NCBI GenBank assembly: GCA_000697355.1
Contig: JNEN01000835.1
Location: 62,001-126,000 of the forward strand
Reading direction: 5' to 3'
Origin: Syncephalastrum monosporum B8922
Lineage: Eukaryota > Mucoromycota > Mucoromycetes > Mucorales > Syncephalastraceae
Length of the DNA stretch: 64,000 nt
The position numbers were made by a program, and so were the translations under genes. This document shows positions 58,719-64,000 of this stretch, piece by piece (position 1 is the first letter of the stretch; the number at the start of each line of letters is the position of its first letter). The notes beneath the pieces are model-generated. The model had not been told where the DNA came from. It saw only the letters and a list, made by a program, of their open reading frames with translations, and made no database searches.

Positions 58719-60917
58719 TTATGTGCGCCAGACAGAGTCGCAGACTCGGGCAACTTCCCACATGGGGCGGACGTCGTGAACGCGGAGGATGTTGGCGCCG
58801 CTTGCAATACTGGCAGCGACAGCAGCGGCTGTGCCAAAGGAGCGCTTGTCTGCCTCAGGGACATTGGTCAGACTGCCAATGAACTTCTTGCGGCTGGGAC
58901 CCACCAAGGACGGGAAGCCTTCCAGCACCGAGTCCGGCTTGACAAGATCACCGAAACGGCGCAAAAGTTCAACGTCATGCTGGGCCGTCTTTGCAAAACC
59001 AAGGCCAGGATCAAGAATGATGTTCCAGCGGTAGACACCGGCAGCAAGGGCGCGCTGAACGAGATGGTGCAGCTGGCGGCCGACTTCAGTAACGACGTCG
59101 TCATAGTCGGTTTGCTTCATCATGGTCTTGGCGTCCCCACGCATATGCATCACGCACACAGGGACCTTGGTCTTGGCCATGACAGACAACATCCGGGGGT
59201 CCCGCTCTCCGCCACTAATGTCGTTGATGAGTGTCGCACCGGCCTCAATGGCGGCTTCCGCGACGGATGCACGGAAGGTGTCGATCGAAATAGGCAAATC
59301 AAAGCCGCGCTCGCGCAACTTGCGGATGACAGGGACCACACGGCGAATCTCCTCTTCTTCAGGGAAAGTATCATCGGCACCGGGGCGAGTCGACATTCCA
59401 CCAATATCGAGTATGTCGGCTCCGTCTTGCTTCATGCGCTCGGCCGCCTCCACTGCCTTGTCGACATCAATGTAATTACCGCCATCCGAGAAGCTATCCG
59501 GTGTCGTGTTCAGAATACCCATGATGTAAGTCTTTTCCTTCCATTTCCACAGCTGGTTGGGCTGGATCGGGACGACTTTGTTGATGTCTTCGGGGCCTTG
59601 CTCGGTTTCGGCCGCCACCTTGAGAAGTTGCGACAGAAGCTGGCCGCAGGTTTTGTACATCTTGGGATGTTCCAGGTCCTTGGCAATATCACAAAGCGGC
59701 CAGAGCACAAACTCGCGCTCCTGGATCTTTGGGTGCGGAATCGTCAGCGTTTCAGTCTCCGTAACGAGGTCATTGAAGAACAATATGTCGAGATCGACGG
59801 GCCGAGGCGCGTTGCGGAAGGACGCCATGCGACCGAGTTCAGCTTCGACCTCCTTGAGCTTTTCCAAGAGCGCTTGCGGTTCCAGGCTTGTTGCGACTTT
59901 ACAGGCGGCGTTCAAAAAGGTAGGCTGTTCGGTATAGTACATGGGTGGGGTCTCGTACAGGAAGCTGGTGTCAAGTACCATACACTGACAGTGACTCTCG
60001 AGCATGTCCAGGGCGCGGTTGATGTTCGCAACACGGTCACCCATGTTTCCACCAAGAGCGATGTAGGCAATCTGGGTGTACGTGGCCGGGATCTCCCGGA
60101 TACTGTCCGTCGCATGATGCGCAAACACTTGTCCCGCCTTCTCTTCCTCCAGCATGCGTAGTAACCAGGCGCGATCACGGGTCACTTCGATACCTGAGGC
60201 ATCGGCAAAGAGAATTGCGCTGGGTTTCTCGAGTCGGACTCGGATCTTATTCACATGGCACTTTTCGAGGGCGATGCGGGCCACCGCGACGGCAAACGCT
60301 TCGACGGTCTTGTACCCGGAGGATTCAATGTGCCGAGTCAAGGTGCGCACGATGGTTCGGAGGTGCTGCGACTTGCTGCTGTTGCCATCGTAAGAAGGAT
60401 ACACGGTCAGGTTCACCACCACAACCTGCTTCTCCTCGCGCTCCCAAGGGTTGACGCCAATGATGGTCGACAGACGCAGATCCTTAACACACAGCATATC
60501 TTCTTCCTTTCCGAATGCAGCATCATCGTTCTCGTAGTCTTGGCGAGTACGGGCCATTTGGACGCCAGACGCAGCAGCGTGGAGCAAAGCCTTGGGCTGC
60601 TCAATCTTGACAGCCGTACGCTCTGCCTTAAAGTCAACGCAGCCGAGACGCGTGATGGCCGAAGCGAGCGACTCCAGAGAGTCAAAGGTGCCTTTCTCAG
60701 TCAGTTTCGTGATGGCCTTTGTGACATGACCGTAATGGATTGAGTTGGTCACATGGTCCGAGTTGCCCGCCGCGGTAATGTCAGTATAAAGCCAGACATT
60801 GATTACCACCGGCTGGGACTTGAGACGCTGCCAGGAATCCACACCCGTGACATTTCTCAAAACAAGGTTCTTGATGAGAATCTTGTCGAGATTCCGCTCC
60901 TGCCCGTGGGATGTCAT
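58719..60917 (-). CDS. FOL1: Trifunctional folate synthesis enzyme (DHNA-HPPK-DHPS)
   Basis: One uninterrupted exon, 732 residues from the ATG at 60917. Two FolB-type dihydroneopterin aldolase domains come first (about 10-120, KILIKNLVLRNVTGVDSW; and 143-250, VKDLRLSTIIGVNPWERE). Next is 6-hydroxymethyl-7,8-dihydropterin pyrophosphokinase (about 283-415; IALGGNMGDRV, RPVDLDILFF), then dihydropteroate synthase (about 465-732; MGILNTTPDSFSDGG, DIGGMSTRPGA, LILDPGLGFAK-like NIILDPGLGFAKT, GPSRKKFIG). It makes 7,8-dihydropteroate from dihydroneopterin and p-aminobenzoate; the last domain is the sulfonamide target. The domain order is that of fungal Fol1/Fas. Lack of introns among intron-rich neighbours is notable. 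Confidence 0.97.
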   Translation of the reverse strand: MTSHGQERNLDKILIKNLVLRNVTGVDSWQRLKSQPVVINVWLYTDITAAGNSDHVTNSIHYGHVTKAITKLTEKGTFDSLESLASAITRLGCVDFKAERTAVKIEQPKALLHAAASGVQMARTRQDYENDDAAFGKEEDMLCVKDLRLSTIIGVNPWEREEKQVVVVNLTVYPSYDGNSSKSQHLRTIVRTLTRHIESSGYKTVEAFAVAVARIALEKCHVNKIRVRLEKPSAILFADASGIEVTRDRAWLLRMLEEEKAGQVFAHHATDSIREIPATYTQIAYIALGGNMGDRVANINRALDMLESHCQCMVLDTSFLYETPPMYYTEQPTFLNAACKVATSLEPQALLEKLKEVEAELGRMASFRNAPRPVDLDILFFNDLVTETETLTIPHPKIQEREFVLWPLCDIAKDLEHPKMYKTCGQLLSQLLKVAAETEQGPEDINKVVPIQPNQLWKWKEKTYIMGILNTTPDSFSDGGNYIDVDKAVEAAERMKQDGADILDIGGMSTRPGADDTFPEEEEIRRVVPVIRKLRERGFDLPISIDTFRASVAEAAIEAGATLINDISGGERDPRMLSVMAKTKVPVCVMHMRGDAKTMMKQTDYDDVVTEVGRQLHHLVQRALAAGVYRWNIILDPGLGFAKTAQHDVELLRRFGDLVKPDSVLEGFPSLVGPSRKKFIGSLTNVPEADKRSFGTAAAVAASIASGANILRVHDVRPMWEVARVCDSVWRT

Positions 60918-62073
60918 TTCTGATTTGACAACAACAAAGAGTGAGAAAAAAAAATAAAAAAAGATTATAACCTTTCGTGTGTAACGTGGCATTCAAATCC
61001 CGGCACAATCTGCTACTGCGTCGCCATGAGAAATGTGGTGGCCGTGCGAAATATCGATGGACGAATGGATGCAGCTTGGATAAGGCACGGTGATACTACA
61101 ACTGCGATATACTTCGACATACCTGGCCTTATGTCACACTTCCAATCAGCTTGTTATGGCTTGTCTCACTGAATCTTCATAGATGAGGCATCGATCTAGT
61201 AGACTTCTCCGATCAAATCAACTGGTACAAAACGCTTGAGACACAATTTGCGGCTCAGTGAAAGTGAGCTGACGCAGGTCGACGCAAATCTGGCGATATG
61301 ATTTTTTGGCTTCCTCCTGGTTGCACTCTTGTGCGAATGCTTGTTCATCTTTAAGCAGAGTAGTAGTCCGATCCTTGAACCGCGTGTTGTATTCTCTCCG
61401 CGCTTTGCTGCCTGCATAAATGAGCATCAGGGCCTTCATAGCTGATACGAGGAACCATACGGTATTGTTCTTGTTCCCTCATTTGGTCCGTTGAACTGAA
61501 AGAAGACTATCTGTGCAAGGGCTCGTGTCACTGAAAATAGATTTACTCAGGAGCGACGTGGTCCAGTCCAGCATTACTTAAAAGACGATCGCTCCTTGAT
61601 ACCCGGTTATATACCTGAGTATACCTACCTTACTGATCGCCTTACTGTGGTACGATGTTTGATACATCATGTCGAACGACTCGGTCGGGTAGAGCAAACC
61701 AAGTGCAAGGCTTTGCCCACCCTCGAATACAACCGCGCTGCATGGGTCATTCTTAATCACCCGTTGGCAAGGTTAAAGTCCCAACTATTCTAAGCTGCGC
61801 ATATTATACGACATGCGCGGCTGTTGTCGTATGGAACGTTGACAAAAGCAGCGAATTAAGCACCAAGACCAGATGCATATTTTGCCGCTGCTGCTGCTCC
61901 GGTTTTAACATATGATCCTTGTTATAGATATGTATCACATGAGAGTGCTGGTAGAAAACATAATTGAGGGACTCGGAAAGGGTCGAACCTGCCACAAAAC
62001 GCATAATAAGCACTGAATTGAGACAGCAGAAATTGCGTAAAAGTAATGTTTATATGCGGGTAATCATGCTAAT
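60918..62073. other. Region with unresolved coding-like stretches (minus strand)
   Basis: Minus-strand stretches look coding: about 61660-61765 (NDPCSAVVFEGGQSLALGLL ... MMYQTSYHSKA, followed by a GTAAGG donor), about 61350-61510 (TDQMREQEQYRMVPRISYEG), and 61218-61439 (ARREYNTRFKDRTTTLLKDE). I could not connect them in one frame or find a start, and no domain is recognised. It may be a decayed gene or one whose exons I misread. No tRNA is seen. Confidence 0.3.
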
Positions 62074-63208
62074 TTAGTTCCAAGCAATGACACGGCCTTC
62101 GTCACTGCTCTGCTTGGCGAGTTCAATCGCACGGATGCAGTTGTAGCCGTCTTTAGGAGTCACGGCCAGAGGCTCCTTGCCCATGATAGCCAAGCCGACA
62201 TTGTTGTAGAAAGACAGGTAGTCACCCTTCTCGGTCTCGACCTTGCCCACAATATGGAGGCCGTTGACGTTGGAATCGAGCGTACCCCACTGTTCAGGCT
62301 TCTCGACACCATAGCCAGCCGATGAAGGGACCAGGCCAGCCTTCAGTTGATCCTCCTGCACATCGAGGTAATGCTTCACGAACGCGCCCTCCATACCACG
62401 CAGCGAGAAGCGCAGCACAGGGGTCTGGCGAGCCAGCATGCTGGAACGCAAGATGACGCTGAAGTCGTTGGCATATTTGAAGATAATCGTAAAGTCGTCG
62501 ACCACGTTGGATTCCTTGAGCTGTCGCTGGTTGCTGATGGTGGCGAATAGGCTTTGTGGGGTGCCAAAGAGGGAGAGCGCTTGGTCGATCAGGTGAGCGC
62601 CCAGGTCATAGAGCATGCCCGAGCCGGGCTGATCATCGCGTTCACGCCATCCAGGCTTGACAAAGTTGCGGAAACGGTCAAAGTGCGACTCGAACTCGAC
62701 AAGGCGTCCCAGGTGTCCGTTTTTGATCAGCTTCTTGGCTGTCAAAAAGTCGGCGTCCCACCGGCGGTTCTGGTATACACTGCATACTCGGCCGGTCTTT
62801 TGTGCCACCTCATCCAGTTCCTTGGCTTCGGTGGAAGTGATGGTGAACGGCTTCTCCACCACCACATGTTTGCCCTTCTGCATAGCTTCCTTGGCCAGAG
62901 GGAAGTGCGAATCGTTGGGAGTCGTGATCACGACCAGATCGACATTGGTCATGTCAAACAGCTCTTGGGTGCTCTTGGCCACATGCACCCAGGGGTACAC
63001 CTCTTTGCTCTTGTCGCTATGACGCTCAACGACGGCGGTCAGCTGCAAATAAGGCGACGACGTGATCAGAGGGCAGTGGAACGTCTTTGAGGACATGCCT
63101 ATGCGTAAAAACGCACATACCTTTGTCAGTCAACTTCGTATTAACACATATACCGCGCAACTTACCAAAGCCGACGACACCAACGTTGATCTTGGTCTGA
63201 GAGGACAT
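62074..63208 (-). CDS. Gfo/Idh/MocA-family NAD(P)-dependent oxidoreductase
   Basis: complement(join(62074..63098, 63166..63208)), 355 residues. The Rossmann start INVGVVGFGMSSKTFH (GxGxxG-like) is split by the intron. The family's catalytic-region motif VVEKPFTIT (EKP) and the C-terminal alpha/beta domain (SGMLYDLGAHLIDQALSLFG) follow. The layout is closest to bacterial-type YdgJ/YgjR and fungal Gfo/Idh dehydrogenases acting on sugars or inositols; the substrate cannot be told. Cytosolic, no targeting signal. Confidence 0.92.
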
Positions 63209-63468
63209 TATTAACCGTGTACTAAGAGGATGAGGATGGAATACGAGTGAAACGCAGAATACAGTGGCAAGATATATAAGGCTGCTCTGTCTTCTGCTTA
63301 TTAATTCTGTAGTCGGGATGTTTCGACCCTTGTATTTCCCCGCAACTTACCGTTCGTTCACCCAGCCATTCAGAGCACGCTGAGTCGGGGATCACTCAGC
63401 AAATACCAGCTCCACTCCACTTGATCCCGCTAAAAAGCCTATTTCCAATGTTCACCTTTCCAAAACTA
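63209..63468. other. Promoter of the oxidoreductase gene
   Basis: Contains a TATATAA-like box near 63272-63279 close to the gene start, and nothing else named. Confidence 0.4.
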
Positions 63469-63552
63469 CAGTGATTCCAGCCAAAATTGATGTCACTTGT
63501 GGATCTAGTCAACTTCGCGCTTTCAGAAATGGAAGTCGTATTTTTAGAAGCC
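63469..63552 (+). mobile_element. Truncated end of a Tc1/mariner-like element related to the one at 42922
   Basis: Begins TA-CAGTGATTCCAGCCAAAATTG, the classic Tc1-type end, and its inner part (ATTGATGTC...TCAACTTCGCGCTTTCAGAAATGG, then AAGTCGTATTTTTAGA) matches 42981-43043 of the larger element. The stretch GAAATGGAAGTCGTATTTTTAGA is identical in both. No opposite end is found before the window ends. Confidence 0.7.
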
Positions 63553-64000
63553 AAGTCGCTTGGACCTTATAAATGATGTCGTGTCGCGCTGATTTCCTGG
63601 CCCTTACAAAAAAACGATAGAAGCAGACCCTGGTTTATCTATGCTGATTTTTTTTTTCTTTTCGAAACTTTACATTTAAGTTGAATATGGCAATTATATT
63701 TGAAACTGGGCAAGGAAATCTTGCTTATGAAAACGACGGCCCTGAGCCCATGGGATACATTGTTGATCAGGATGAATTTGTTCTTTAGACGATAAGTACT
63801 CATAGTGGGTACTTTGAAACGCGTTCTTTGGTGAGTCATCTGGAGGTTGCCCAATGCTGACAGAGACCGAAAGATGAAGACACTTGAATGAAGAAGGCTA
63901 TGTCAAAAAATGATAATGCGCGCGTTACACGATTCAAGATAAGGTTAGATTATTCGATCTGAGGATTGAAAGATGTATGAGCGCATCCGCAGCAGCTAAG
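63553..64000. other. Window end, no gene supported
   Basis: A minus-strand open frame at 63639-63854 is short and lysine-rich at its end, partly from a poly-T run; not supported. The rest of the element that starts at 63469 might continue here or beyond. Confidence 0.4.

Noticed and set aside
58776..60161. A 461-codon open frame on the plus strand
   Set aside because: It is the antisense of FOL1; codon bias of the real gene keeps the opposite strand open. No domain is seen.
60985..61015. A possible tRNA 3' end (TTCAAATCCCGG)
   Set aside because: No matching acceptor or anticodon stem is found upstream on either strand.

Overview
The window is nuclear DNA of a filamentous fungus, most likely Mucoromycota, probably Mucorales. 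Every protein-coding gene I could rebuild (except a few single-exon ones) is broken by short introns, mostly 45-80 nt, with GTAAGT/GTATGT donors and CTAAC-like branch points. The gene set points the same way: a CotH-kinase secretory protein, an Eaf1/Vid21-type HSA-SANT protein, a three-activity folate enzyme, an OPT peptide transporter and a Zn2Cys6 regulator. The phylum is an inference from gene content; no rRNA or organelle marker is present. Exon joins below were rebuilt by hand by keeping the reading frame across splice sites.

Layout. 0.3-5.4 kb: an arrestin-like adaptor (+) converging on a Zn2Cys6 transcription factor (-). 6.8-7.2 kb: a small secreted six-cysteine prepropeptide (+). 8.1-11 kb: two tandem paralogs of an unknown family (-) and a decayed third copy. 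11.3-17.3 kb: VID21/EAF1 (+) converging on the calcineurin catalytic subunit (-). 17.8-20.4 kb: an unresolved multi-exon gene, then an AAAP amino-acid transporter (+). 20.8-23.2 kb: DED1 RNA helicase (-). 24.2-29.4 kb: a possible 60-residue gene or gene remnant, then an OPT oligopeptide transporter with 15 exons (+). 29.7-33.7 kb: complex III core protein 2 and a CotH protein (both -). 35.8-39.6 kb: an atypical homeodomain protein (-), a PARP-type zinc-finger protein (+), TSR2 (-) and RPA3 (+). 41.3-47.6 kb: a Hal4/NPR1-like kinase (+), a 1.58-kb terminal-inverted-repeat transposon carrying decayed host-like gene pieces, a FAM72 homolog (-) and a DHHC palmitoyltransferase (-). 49.6-57.7 kb: a CCCH zinc-finger protein and a very long coiled-coil protein with a tryptophan every 33-34 residues (both +). 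58.7-63.2 kb: the intronless FOL1 folate gene and a Gfo/Idh/MocA oxidoreductase (both -). A second, truncated end related to the transposon lies at 63.5 kb.

There is no operon or gene-cluster logic. Most genes are independent housekeeping or signalling genes with short convergent spacers (60-90 bp) or a shared short promoter (TSR2/RPA3, 151 bp). The least ordinary items are the transposon with captured gene pieces and flanking TA, the tryptophan-periodic giant coiled coil, the local unknown gene family, and the dibasic-processed cysteine peptide.
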